From Candidatus Gastranaerophilales bacterium (GTDB lineage Bacteria; Cyanobacteriota; Vampirovibrionia; Gastranaerophilales; Gastranaerophilaceae), in the NCBI GenBank assembly GCA_944325075.1, contig CALUYU010000020.1:1-35991 (forward strand): DNA of 35,991 nt, written 5' to 3'. The notes beneath the pieces were generated by a model. That model ran no database searches. It was not told where the DNA came from and saw nothing but the letters and a program-made list of their open reading frames with translations. Both the position numbers and the translations under genes were made by a program. How positions within the stretch are numbered: the first letter of the stretch is position 1; each line of letters begins with the position of its first letter. This document shows positions 23,810 through 31,577 of this stretch, piece by piece.

Positions 23810-24713
23810 AATAATCTTTTTTGGTACTCCGCAGATAGCCCTGAAATCACTTGAGTATTTGTATAATTCTGAAAATATTGAAGTGTCCGCAGTTGTTACG
23901 CAACCTGATAAACCGGCAGGCCGCGGACATAAATTAACAATGTCCCCGATAAAAGAGTTTGCGATTAACCACAGTATTCCGGTCTTTCAGCCAAAATCAA
24001 TCAGAAAAGAACCTGAAATCCAAGAAGAACTGAAAAAACTTAACCCGGATTTTTTTGTAACATTTGCGTTCGGGCAAATATTATCCCAGGAAGTACTGGA
24101 TATTCCTAAGTTCGAAACAATTAACCTTCATGCATCGCTTTTGCCTAAATACCGAGGAGCAAACCCTATTCAACGTGCAATTATTAACGGAGATAAAGAA
24201 ACGGGAATTTGTACTATGATTACAGAGTTGGGCCTTGATTGCGGCGATGTCTGTAAAAAAATTACAATCCCAATCTCTGAAGAGATGAATTGTGAAGAAT
24301 TGTGTGAAGAAATTAGTGAAAAGTCACCCAAACTTATAGAAGAAACTCTTCTTGGATTATTCAACCATACAATTAAGCCTGAAAAACAATGTGAAGAAGG
24401 TGTTTGCATGGCCAATAAGTTGAATAAAGAAGAAACAGAAATAAATTTTGAAAGACCTGCAAATGAAATACACAATTTAGTAAGAGGAATTTATAAATCT
24501 CCTTCAGCATACTTCAAGCACAACGGAAAAATCATAAAAGTTATGAAAACCTGCGTTTGTGAAGGGAAAGGGACGCCCGGAGAATTTGTGGAAGTAACAA
24601 AGGAAGGTATAAAAGTAGCATGCGGCAAAAATTGCATTATGCTAATAAAAGTAAAACCTGAAGGTAAGGGAGAAATGCCAGCCAGAGACTGGTATAACGG
24701 ATTAAAAAAATAG
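23802..24713 (+). CDS. fmt: Methionyl-tRNA formyltransferase
   Basis: Formylates initiator Met-tRNA with 10-formyl-tetrahydrofolate. The N-terminal domain starts IIFFGTPQIALKSLEYL. The catalytic region is INLHASLLPKYRGANPIQRA near residue 107, with the Asn-His pair, and ELGLDCGDV follows. The C-terminal OB-like domain begins about residue 205 (IHNLVRGIYKSPSAYFKHNG). Length 303 is standard. It is translationally coupled to def and followed after 12 bp by aroH. Confidence 0.97.
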   Translation: MIKIIFFGTPQIALKSLEYLYNSENIEVSAVVTQPDKPAGRGHKLTMSPIKEFAINHSIPVFQPKSIRKEPEIQEELKKLNPDFFVTFAFGQILSQEVLDIPKFETINLHASLLPKYRGANPIQRAIINGDKETGICTMITELGLDCGDVCKKITIPISEEMNCEELCEEISEKSPKLIEETLLGLFNHTIKPEKQCEEGVCMANKLNKEETEINFERPANEIHNLVRGIYKSPSAYFKHNGKIIKVMKTCVCEGKGTPGEFVEVTKEGIKVACGKNCIMLIKVKPEGKGEMPARDWYNGLKK

Positions 24714-24720
24714 GGGGGGG
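24713..24720 (+). repeat. G8 tract doubling as the SD of aroH
   Basis: Eight G beginning with the last base of the fmt stop codon and ending 5 nt before the aroH ATG. No other SD is visible, so the run itself must serve. Changes in tract length would shift SD-to-start spacing without altering any protein. Confidence 0.5.
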
Positions 24721-24725
24721 ATTAA

Positions 24726-25079
24726 ATGATTACAAAAGGCATAAGAGGAGCGATTACGGTTGATGAAAACACTCCGGAGGCTATTAAAGCCGCAACGGTA
24801 GAGTTGATGAAGCAATTAGTTAAAAAAAATGCCATTATTGAAAAGCATATTTCTCATATAATATTTACGGTTACCAGTGATCTGGATGCTGCTTATCCGG
24901 CAAAATTTGTAAGAAGCGAATTGGGCTGGAATAATACGGCTATGGTGTGTATGCCGGAACTTTCAGTTCAAAATTCCATTGAAAAATGTATTCGTGTAAT
25001 GATTATTATGAACTGTCTTGACAACTTTATTCCAAAATATGTCTACCTTAAAGGTGCTGAAAATTTAAGGGCACTCTAA
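24726..25079 (+). CDS. aroH: Chorismate mutase, AroH type
   Basis: Converts chorismate to prephenate for phenylalanine and tyrosine synthesis. The 117-residue protein has the AroH-fold signature IRGAITVDENTPEAI at the N-terminus, with the Arg that binds substrate, then FTVTSDLDAAYPAKFVRS, and CIRVMIIMN near residue 95. This is the monofunctional trimeric Bacillus-type mutase, unrelated to AroQ. Cotranscribed with def and fmt, which is an unusual pairing; no other aromatic genes are nearby. Confidence 0.95.
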   Translation: MITKGIRGAITVDENTPEAIKAATVELMKQLVKKNAIIEKHISHIIFTVTSDLDAAYPAKFVRSELGWNNTAMVCMPELSVQNSIEKCIRVMIIMNCLDNFIPKYVYLKGAENLRAL

Positions 25080-25153
25080 ATTTTCAAAATCATATTTCAT
25101 GAATGGCATAAAAATAATCTCTGTCAGGGAATTTCAAAAAGTCAGTTTTTAAC

Positions 25154-25260
25154 AAAAAAAAAACTCTATCTTTTGATAGAGCTTTGGAATCTTTTTCGAT
25201 TCCTCGTGTGTAGAAGGTTAGTGTGTAGTAGTAGGTAGTGTAGTTAGTGTGTATGTTATA
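25154..25260 (-). ncRNA. Candidate small RNA with a G-poor ACACAC-rich 5' region
   Basis: On the minus strand, GATAGAG/CTCTATC (25181-25164) followed by ten T is a good terminator. Upstream is a second hairpin, GGAATC/GATTCC (25203-25186). Before that ~50 nt are nearly free of G and contain repeats of CACACTAAC and CTACACAC, which would be single-stranded. No gene ends here on the minus strand. A weak TATAAC -10 at 25260-25255 lacks a -35, so the 5' end is uncertain. The layout is that of a trans-acting small RNA. Confidence 0.45.
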
Positions 25261-25525
25261 TCTCGTGTTTATTTAATTCGTTATTGCTTACATTTATATA
25301 AAGTATTTTTTTAGTATATAATTGCTATATCTTAAGTATTTTGTTACAAAACTTAATAATTCAAAAAACTAAAAAATTCAAAAATGACAAATAAAAATGC
25401 CAAGAATTATGCCAATACGTCTTAAAATAAGAAAATTAATATAAAAATTTTTATTTTTAAATATAAAAAATTTGAAAAACGATATATAAGTGAATTTCTT
25501 AATCTATTCTTAATATATTAAAGTA
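25261..25525. other. AT-rich intergenic region upstream of glnA
   Basis: About 265 bp of very AT-rich sequence with no plausible gene, strong hairpin or recognised repeat. I looked for a GTA-N8-TAC NtcA-type site and did not find a convincing one. Confidence 0.5.
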
Positions 25526-25554
25526 TTGACCTTTAAAAAAAAAAGTATTCTAAT
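25526..25554 (+). promoter_or_regulatory. Promoter of glnA
   Basis: TTGACC (25526-25531), 17-nt spacer, TCTAAT (25549-25554), start near 25561, about 42 nt before the ATG; SD AGAGGG at about 25591. Confidence 0.7.
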
Positions 25555-25602
25555 AGAAAGATAATAAAAAAAAGTAAAACCAAGAAATGAAAGAGGGATG
25601 TT

Positions 25603-26967
25603 ATGAAAGAATTTATGCACACAAGACTGGACAACAAACAATTTAGCGATGAGGAAATTAAAAGACTTATCAAAGAATACAATATCAAATTTATAAAGCT
25701 GCAATTTGTTGACATAAACGGTCAGGTAAAAAACATGACAATCCCGTCCGAGCATATTGATAAAGCACTTGATAACGAAATTATGCTGGATGGCTCCTCT
25801 ATTAAAGGGTTTAGAAGTATAGAAACCTCTGATATGTTTTTCCATCCGGATAAAAATACATTCCAAATCTTACCTTGGCGTGAACAGGGGGGAATACACT
25901 CAGCAAGGCTGATTTGTGATATATACAATGCTGACGGAACTCCATTTGAAGGCTGTCCGCGCTGCAACCTCAAAAGGGTTATGAAGGAAGCTGAAAAAAT
26001 GGGATTTTCAATGAATATGGGGCCTGAAGCAGAATTTTTCCTTTTTGCAAAAGATAAAGATGGAAAAGTAACAACAACAACCCAGGATAGAGCCGGCTAT
26101 TACGATGTTGGGCCGGAAGATCTTGGAGAGGATGTAAGATCTGATATTGTCTTAACATTGCAGGAAATGGGATTTGACATTGAAGCATCCCACCATGAAG
26201 TTGCTGACGGACAGCATGAAGTAGATTTTAGATATGCTGATATACTTACAACAGCAGATAATGTGGCAACTTTCAAAATTGCAGTTAAGGCAATTGCAGC
26301 AAAACACAATCTACACGCAACATTTATGCCAAAACCTATATATGGAATTAACGGTTCAGGAATGCACTGCAATGTATCTCTTTTCAAGGACGGAAAAAAT
26401 GCTTTTTACGATCCGAAAGCAGAATATGAACTTTCTGAAACGGCAAAATATGCAATTGGCGGAATGCTAAAACACGTAAAAAGTATAACAGCAATTCTCA
26501 ACCCGACAGTAAACAGCTACAAACGGCTTGTACCTGGATATGAAGCTCCGGTATATCTAGCCTGGTCGCTTGCTAACAGAAGTGCATTACTTAGAGTTCC
26601 GGCAAAACGCGGCAACTCAACAAGAGTTGAACTTAGATCTCCGGATCCTTCCTGCAATCCTTACTTAGCTTTTGCAGCCATTTTAGAGGCATGTCTTGAC
26701 GGGGTTAGAAATAAAATAGAACCGCCGGCACCGGTTGAAAGCAACATTTATAAATTAACAACCAAAGAACGCAAAAAACAAAGAATAGATTCTCTCCCGG
26801 GCAGTTTGGCTGAGGCTATTGAATATCTTGATAAATCTCTTGTCGGCCGTGCAGCCCTTGGAGAACACGCATTTAATGAATTTATGTCAGCAAAACGTAA
26901 AGAGTGGGATTCATTTAGAACATATGTCTCACAATGGGAAATTGACCGATATCTTGAAAGATACTAA
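25603..26967 (+). CDS. glnA: Glutamine synthetase, type I
   Basis: ATP-dependent synthesis of glutamine from glutamate and ammonia. 454 residues, with the beta-grasp domain first (FVDINGQVKNMTIPSEHIDK; MLDGSSIKGF), then the catalytic domain: GPEAEFFLF (metal Glu), GQHEVDFRYAD, NGSGMHCNVSLF (metal His), VPGYEAPVYLAWS and RVELRSPDPSCNPYLAFA. The C-terminal part NIYKLTTKERK resembles the GSI-alpha subclass of Firmicutes, so control is more likely by feedback or regulator binding than by adenylylation; the adenylylation-site pattern of the beta subclass is not seen. It is monocistronic, with a terminator directly after. Confidence 0.98.
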   Translation: MKEFMHTRLDNKQFSDEEIKRLIKEYNIKFIKLQFVDINGQVKNMTIPSEHIDKALDNEIMLDGSSIKGFRSIETSDMFFHPDKNTFQILPWREQGGIHSARLICDIYNADGTPFEGCPRCNLKRVMKEAEKMGFSMNMGPEAEFFLFAKDKDGKVTTTTQDRAGYYDVGPEDLGEDVRSDIVLTLQEMGFDIEASHHEVADGQHEVDFRYADILTTADNVATFKIAVKAIAAKHNLHATFMPKPIYGINGSGMHCNVSLFKDGKNAFYDPKAEYELSETAKYAIGGMLKHVKSITAILNPTVNSYKRLVPGYEAPVYLAWSLANRSALLRVPAKRGNSTRVELRSPDPSCNPYLAFAAILEACLDGVRNKIEPPAPVESNIYKLTTKERKKQRIDSLPGSLAEAIEYLDKSLVGRAALGEHAFNEFMSAKRKEWDSFRTYVSQWEIDRYLERY

Positions 26968-26970
26968 ACT

Positions 26971-27003
26971 AAAAAAGCCTCCCTTATTGCGGGAGGCTTT
27001 TTT
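26971..27003. terminator. Bidirectional terminator between glnA and the prepilin-like gene
   Basis: AAAAAAGCCTCCC (26971-26983) pairs perfectly with 26991-27003, a 13-bp stem with flanking A and T runs. Its right arm includes part of the stop codon of the convergent gene. Confidence 0.9.
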
Positions 27004-28072
27004 ATAACCAGGGATAGTCATCAGGAATTTTCCAGCCATTTTTCATTATAAGTGCAGCACACCCCCAACGTCTTCCCGTATCAATATTATAACATTGATT
27101 TTTTAAGCCCTCAATGGAGTTAGAGGAGGTAGCAAATATAGGATCTACAGCAGGTTTATTTCTGTCATAAATAAATAAAAAACTATTAGAACCGTCATAC
27201 CTTCCACGATCACATTTAGAATAATTAAGACAAAAGAATATATATAGATTATCGTTGCTTGATTCTTCAGTCAGACTTGAAAAGTAACTATTAAAACCAC
27301 TTCCGTCAAGAAAAGCCACCCTATAATAAGCACGACTTACGTCCACGCCTTCTTCTTTTATAAGTTTGATGTATTTTGTAATATAAGTTTTATACCAATT
27401 CTCAATATAAGCGGCGTTGGTAGAATTTTCCCCATGCTGAGACTCTAATGGGATGTCATTATGTTCAGCAAGTGACATAGTTACAGCCTGATTCATTATT
27501 GAGTAAAATTTTTGGAGCTTAACTTCAACAACCTGTCGTTTATACTTTGATATTATAGTCGGCAAAGTCATCGCGGCAACAATCCCGATTATGCCTAGGG
27601 TTATTAAAACCTCTGCCAGGGTAAAAGCAGCTTTGCTAGGTGTGGAGTCAGCTTTTTGTAGGTTGGGGGTTCTAACACAACAATATTTTAATGTTGGGCT
27701 GAAAGCCCAACCTACTTTATCTAATACCTCTTTCCCTGATACAGTACAGATTGTCACACATTTTTGTTGGTGGCTAGATCCTGAAATACTCTGCGAGCAC
27801 CCTCCCTTGTAAGCCTCCTTTTCGTCGGCAACAAGAGGAGCTGCGAGTTCAGGATGACATTGTAAATTTATTATTGATCTTTTTCCTATGAGTCCCACAC
27901 AGTTCAATGTATGTTGGGGTTTCACCCCAACATAATATTTATTTATAACTGATACAGAAAACTTTGATTTTGAGAAAAATTTGAAGAAAGGTATTTTTGA
28001 CAAAAACCCTTGTCTCCCTTGAGGTTCGTTACCCCCCCCCCCCGTATACCGTGCTATACTTGACTTTTCCAT
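27002..28072 (-). CDS. Prepilin-like protein with in-frame G12 tract and repeat-built leader
   Basis: 356 residues. ATG 28072 has a strong SD (AAAGGAGGT) and promoter. A Gly run from the G tract occupies residues 11-14. Residues 15-148 include repeat-derived segments: CHPELAAPLVADEKEAYKGG (element D), then VGWAFSPT (palindrome C) and CCVRTPNLQ. The prepilin motif AAFTLAEVLITLGIIGIV starts at Phe150, with the hydrophobic helix and Glu at position 5. The globular part ends with CAALIMKNGWKIPDDYPW, matching the other prepilin-like gene's GWEIKDDYPW. Tract length here keeps the frame open (ON); the paralogue at 102 has one more base and is closed. A likely minor pilin or pseudopilin for the prepilin peptidase at 10991. 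Confidence 0.82.
   Translation of the reverse strand: MEKSSIARYTGGGGNEPQGRQGFLSKIPFFKFFSKSKFSVSVINKYYVGVKPQHTLNCVGLIGKRSIINLQCHPELAAPLVADEKEAYKGGCSQSISGSSHQQKCVTICTVSGKEVLDKVGWAFSPTLKYCCVRTPNLQKADSTPSKAAFTLAEVLITLGIIGIVAAMTLPTIISKYKRQVVEVKLQKFYSIMNQAVTMSLAEHNDIPLESQHGENSTNAAYIENWYKTYITKYIKLIKEEGVDVSRAYYRVAFLDGSGFNSYFSSLTEESSNDNLYIFFCLNYSKCDRGRYDGSNSFLFIYDRNKPAVDPIFATSSNSIEGLKNQCYNIDTGRRWGCAALIMKNGWKIPDDYPWL
27658..27715. repeat. C-family palindromes inside the prepilin-like CDS
   Basis: GTTGGGCTGAAAGCCCAAC within 27690-27715, preceded by a half-copy at 27658-27681. On the coding strand they read VGWAFSPT then VRTPNLQ, the same order as in the 7879 gene. A further C variant, GTTGGGGTTTCACCCCAAC, lies in the same CDS near 27913-27931. 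Confidence 0.7.
27778..27855. repeat. Repeat family D element inside the prepilin-like CDS
   Basis: Ends ATCCTGAA (27778-27785) and TTCAGGAT (27848-27855); the body is almost the same as 8033-8110 in reverse. Flanking sequence on one side (CTATGAGG-like, encoding IGK(R/K)SI) is also shared with 28215-28262 and 7990-8028, so the conserved unit is longer than the element. Confidence 0.7.
28032..28043 (-). repeat. Homopolymeric G12 tract in the prepilin-like CDS (ON length)
   Basis: Twelve C on plus, G on the coding strand, spanning codons 10-14. At this length the frame continues through GGTAACGAACCT into the full protein. One base more gives the TAA seen in the paralogue at 61-73. Confidence 0.8.
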
Positions 28073-28094
28073 ATATCTACCTCCTTTTTCTTTT

Positions 28095-28122
28095 ATTATA
28101 TACTATTTCTTATATTTTTCAA
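28095..28122 (-). promoter_or_regulatory. Promoter of the 27002-28072 prepilin-like gene
   Basis: Minus strand TTGAAA (28122-28117), 16-nt spacer, TATAAT (28100-28095), giving a leader of about 16 nt. Confidence 0.75.
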
Positions 28123-28143
28123 GTCTTGGGTTGAATTTTTAAT

Positions 28144-28362
28144 CACACGACTCATAGCGCTTTCTTTTTGCTTCCTTTTTCTTTGCGCTAAAGAAAAAGG
28201 AAGTTCAGGATGACATAGGATATTATTTATCGACCTTTTACCTATGCGGCCCACACAGCGGAGCGTTATAGGAAGTCCCTCAGGGACAAACCCCCAACCT
28301 ACTTTTGTTTTAGTATTATTGCTATGCGCCTCAGAAAATGCAGTGTTATAATGCAAAAACAA
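28144..28362. repeat. Composite repeat region upstream of the prepilin-like gene
   Basis: Starts with hairpin family B copy 3 (28144-28203; arms 28171-28184 and 28190-28203), fused to a half D element (TTCAGGAT from 28204), then an IGKRSI-encoding block, a C variant near 28263-28310 and the AFSEAHSNNTKTK block. An 88-codon minus-strand frame (28362-28096) spans it and mirrors the order of leader modules in the prepilin-like proteins, but it has no SD and no pilin domain. I read it as a repeat array or detached leader remnant. Confidence 0.55.
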
Positions 28363-28387
28363 ATTTTAGACATTAAAACATTTTTTA

Positions 28388-28396
28388 TGCTAAAAT
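28388..28396 (+). promoter_or_regulatory. Extended -10 promoter of recJ
   Basis: TGCTAAAAT with TAAAAT at 28391-28396; a TTAGAC at 28366 lies 19 nt upstream. SD GGGAAGA precedes the ATG at 28416. Confidence 0.5.
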
Positions 28397-28415
28397 AGCA
28401 TTAGGGAAGAGTAAT

Positions 28416-30785
28416 ATGACTGTTAAAGAATGGATCTTCAACAAAACAGACACGGCGGAAAAGTCTTTAATTAAAAGACTTTTGTATTCCCGTGGAATAG
28501 AAACAGATGAAGATATAAAGGAATTTCTTAACCCGCTAGAGATGCCTCTAACACATCCAAAAGCTTTTTGCGATATGGAAAAAAGTGTGAAACGGATATC
28601 CACAGCAATTGAAAATCAGGAAAAAATTGTAATATATGGTGACTTTGATGCTGACGGAGTAACCTCAACCTCTCTATTATATAAGACTTTAACCTATCTT
28701 AATGCAAATGTAAGTTATTTTATTCCGGATCGGGAAAAAGAAGGGCATGGATTTGACACAAAAGCTCTTGTAAAATTAATGACTGCATTAAAACCCAAGT
28801 TAATAATATCAGTTGATTGCGGTATAAGCAATTTTGAAGAAGTCAATTTTATAAAAAGTTTCAAGATAGATGTAATAATAACAGACCACCACGAGGCTCC
28901 GGAACGATTGCCTGAAGCGTTTGCAATTATTAACCCTAAGGCTCCGAACGCATTGGATGAAAAACTTTCAGCCAAACAAATCCGCTATCTGACAGCGCTT
29001 GCAGGAGTAGGAGTTGCTTTTAAACTGGCTCAAGGGCTTCTGGAATACTATAATAAGCTGGAATATATTTCTTCAATTCTGCCCTATGCCGCAGTAGGAA
29101 CAGTTGCCGATGTAGTACCGCTTATCGGCGAAAACAGATATATTGTAACCAAAGGGCTAGAACTAATTTCTTCAGGCAAACATTACGGATTAAAACGCCT
29201 TATTGAATCCGCCGGGTATAATGTTGAAAAGGCCCTAACAGCTGAAACCATAGCTTTTGGTGTCGCACCGAGAATTAATGCCTCCGGCAGACTTGATACT
29301 GTAGAAGCTGCTATCAAACTGCTTATCTCCGAAAATCCTCAGGAAATTGAAATGGCAGTGCATAACCTCAACGAATTTAACAGAATCCGCCAGACACTTT
29401 GTCAGGAAACCTTTGAGCAGGCAGATGATATGGTTAAAAAAGAGGGAAATAAAAATCCTGCAATAATTCTGTTTAATTCAAAATGGCATGTCGGTATAAT
29501 AGGAATTGTTGCCTCAAAGTTGGTCGAAAAATATTACAAACCAACATTTCTTATGACATATTCAGAAGAAACAAAACAAATAAAATGCTCCGCAAGAAGT
29601 ATTGAGGGAGTCCATTTGTATGAAGTTATAAACGAAATAGGTGACATGCTGGATGGCTATGGGGGGCACTCACTTGCCGCAGGGTTATCCTTTTCTCCGG
29701 AAAAAACACCGTTTAAAAGTGTAAAAGAGCAGCTTAACAGAATAATTAAAGAAGCCACAAACGGGACTTCTCTAAAACCATTTATAAAAATAGATCTTGA
29801 ATTATCTCCGGATGAAATAAATTTAGAACTGGTAAATGAAATATCCCAGCTTGAACCTTTTGGGGCCTCAAATCCAAGCCCGATTTTTGCCTTAAAAAAT
29901 TGCACACTGAAACAAAAAAGGCTCATGGGCGATAATAAAAACCACCTCCGCTTAATCCTTGAAGCAGGTGGAAATGAATTTACGGCTATCCGCTGGCAGG
30001 AAGGGGATATTTCACTATCTCCTGATGATCCGCTTGATTTGGCATTCCATCCGCAAATAAATGAATTTAACGGAAATACCAGTGTTCAGCTTATAATTGA
30101 TGATATACATTCCCCGTATCTCAAGGAAGATGAAGTTTCGGAAAATACAATAAAAATATACGACCACAGAAAAAAAACAGGCATTTTATCCCAGGTAAAT
30201 GATTATGTCAGGGGTTCAAAACTGAATATACGTATTTTTGCGGAAAATAAACAAATTTGTGACGAACTATTACCGTATAAAGACTTAAGCAACAGAATTA
30301 TTTCAAGAACAAATACAGAACATTGCGACGCGTTGATGTTTTTTGACTACCCTGCCGATCGTGAAACTTTCGAGTCCGTAATTCAAAATTCCTCACCTCA
30401 AGCAATCCACTTTATGAATTACAATATAAAGTATTTTGATGACAAAGAATTTTTAAAAACGATAACCGGTATGCTGAAATTTGCTTGCAACAATAATGAC
30501 GGGAAAATAGAACTTGTAAGATGCGCAAGCTTTCTTGGGAAATCTGTCAAACTTATTACAATGTTTTTTGACCTGCTTAACTCAATGGGAATTATTTCGA
30601 TTAAATCAAAAATGCCAGATTATTACATAGTTGAAATAAAATCTATGGAAAACATGCCATCTGTACTTAAAAATCCGGCATATGAAGAAATCCTTAATAC
30701 GGCAGAAGAATGTGAGATTTTCCAGAAAATGCTTCTGGAAGATGACTTAAATGATATTGACAATATTTGTAAAATGATAATATAA
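28416..30785 (+). CDS. recJ: Single-strand DNA-specific exonuclease RecJ
   Basis: 5'-3' exonuclease of recombination and mismatch repair. The DHH phosphoesterase motifs are in order: VIYGDFDADGVTSTSLLYK near residue 72, SVDCGISN near 130, TDHHEAPE near 155, and AAVGTVADVVPL near 228. The DHHA1 region contains GYGGHSLAAGLSF near 415, followed by the OB domain to about 570. The remaining ~210 residues are a C-terminal extension as in longer RecJ proteins of Firmicutes and related groups; it has no obvious nuclease motif. Length 789. Followed on the same strand by a small gene after 24 bp. Confidence 0.95.
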   Translation: MTVKEWIFNKTDTAEKSLIKRLLYSRGIETDEDIKEFLNPLEMPLTHPKAFCDMEKSVKRISTAIENQEKIVIYGDFDADGVTSTSLLYKTLTYLNANVSYFIPDREKEGHGFDTKALVKLMTALKPKLIISVDCGISNFEEVNFIKSFKIDVIITDHHEAPERLPEAFAIINPKAPNALDEKLSAKQIRYLTALAGVGVAFKLAQGLLEYYNKLEYISSILPYAAVGTVADVVPLIGENRYIVTKGLELISSGKHYGLKRLIESAGYNVEKALTAETIAFGVAPRINASGRLDTVEAAIKLLISENPQEIEMAVHNLNEFNRIRQTLCQETFEQADDMVKKEGNKNPAIILFNSKWHVGIIGIVASKLVEKYYKPTFLMTYSEETKQIKCSARSIEGVHLYEVINEIGDMLDGYGGHSLAAGLSFSPEKTPFKSVKEQLNRIIKEATNGTSLKPFIKIDLELSPDEINLELVNEISQLEPFGASNPSPIFALKNCTLKQKRLMGDNKNHLRLILEAGGNEFTAIRWQEGDISLSPDDPLDLAFHPQINEFNGNTSVQLIIDDIHSPYLKEDEVSENTIKIYDHRKKTGILSQVNDYVRGSKLNIRIFAENKQICDELLPYKDLSNRIISRTNTEHCDALMFFDYPADRETFESVIQNSSPQAIHFMNYNIKYFDDKEFLKTITGMLKFACNNNDGKIELVRCASFLGKSVKLITMFFDLLNSMGIISIKSKMPDYYIVEIKSMENMPSVLKNPAYEEILNTAEECEIFQKMLLEDDLNDIDNICKMII

Positions 30786-30809
30786 TGAAAAAATAATAGG
30801 AGAGTTTTC

Positions 30810-31256
30810 ATGCAAAATACAAATAAAACAAGACTTACAATACTGGTTATATTGACAATTTTATCAGCAGGATTCTTTGTTTCTACAATTATTCCTAACT
30901 CACCTTTTATAGAACCGAATTACTGCTTTGATACAGAAAAAGCTAAAGCAATGTATGCCTCATCTGACATAAATGCTAAAAATAAATTTATTGAAAAAAG
31001 AAATAATCAGTGCAAAAGCTTACTAAAAGGCGCGCAAAAACCAAAAGATGTCTATGAACAACTTGATAATTGCGCACTTTTAGATTCTGCAATTGATGCT
31101 TCTAACCATTATATTGCCATGAAAAAAGGGAATGCTTCTGCTATAAAATCCCAGATAGAAGATATTGAAAAAGTTGTTGATGCCTTCTCTTACTGCCCTC
31201 AGTATGGCGATGTGGTAAATGCACTGAAAAAAGACAAAGCAGCTGCCGGCAAATAA
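30810..31256 (+). CDS. Hypothetical small anchored protein
   Basis: 148 residues, no family recognised. One N-terminal hydrophobic segment (LTILVILTILSAGFFVSTII, residues ~9-28) would anchor it in the membrane or act as a signal sequence. The rest is helical, Lys- and Ala-rich, with four Cys (in NYCFD, NQCKS, NCALL and SYCPQ) that could form two disulfides if exported. SD AGGAGAG precedes the ATG. It sits right after recJ and ends at a strong terminator, so they may share a transcript, though no functional link is evident. Confidence 0.7.
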   Translation: MQNTNKTRLTILVILTILSAGFFVSTIIPNSPFIEPNYCFDTEKAKAMYASSDINAKNKFIEKRNNQCKSLLKGAQKPKDVYEQLDNCALLDSAIDASNHYIAMKKGNASAIKSQIEDIEKVVDAFSYCPQYGDVVNALKKDKAAAGK

Positions 31257-31304
31257 AATAAATTTTTTGATTTGTATAACCGGCGGAAAAATTAAACTTT
31301 AAAT

Positions 31305-31337
31305 AAAATGGTAAACCCAACTCTGGTTTACCATTTT
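31305..31337 (+). terminator. Intrinsic terminator after the small anchored protein
   Basis: AAAATGGTAAACC (31305-31317) pairs perfectly with 31325-31337, a 13-bp stem. The following ~240 bp to 31577 are AT-rich without a gene. Confidence 0.85.
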
Positions 31338-31577
31338 ATTTTGTTTACTAATAAATATTTATTTAAACATAGAGTTTATTACAATTTTTGTAAACTTTCT
31401 GTTATATTTGTAGTATAAAACTTGAATTTATAAAAAATATTAAGTATGATAAATACACTTATTGATATAAGTTCGTAAAAAAACTTAAACATTACCCAAA
31501 AAATAGCAATAAGTCAAACTGAAAATTTTTAATAAATGTATATGTGTAGTTAGTTATGAATAATGTAAAGTAGGGAT

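Noticed and set aside
25261-25602. NtcA-type nitrogen-control site before glnA
   Set aside because: No convincing GTA-N8-TAC palindrome at a suitable distance from the promoter.
28096-28362. 88-codon minus-strand frame with VGW- and CHPEL-like segments
   Set aside because: All of it is repeat sequence that occurs elsewhere. It starts at TTG without SD and lacks a pilin motif, so I list it as a repeat region.
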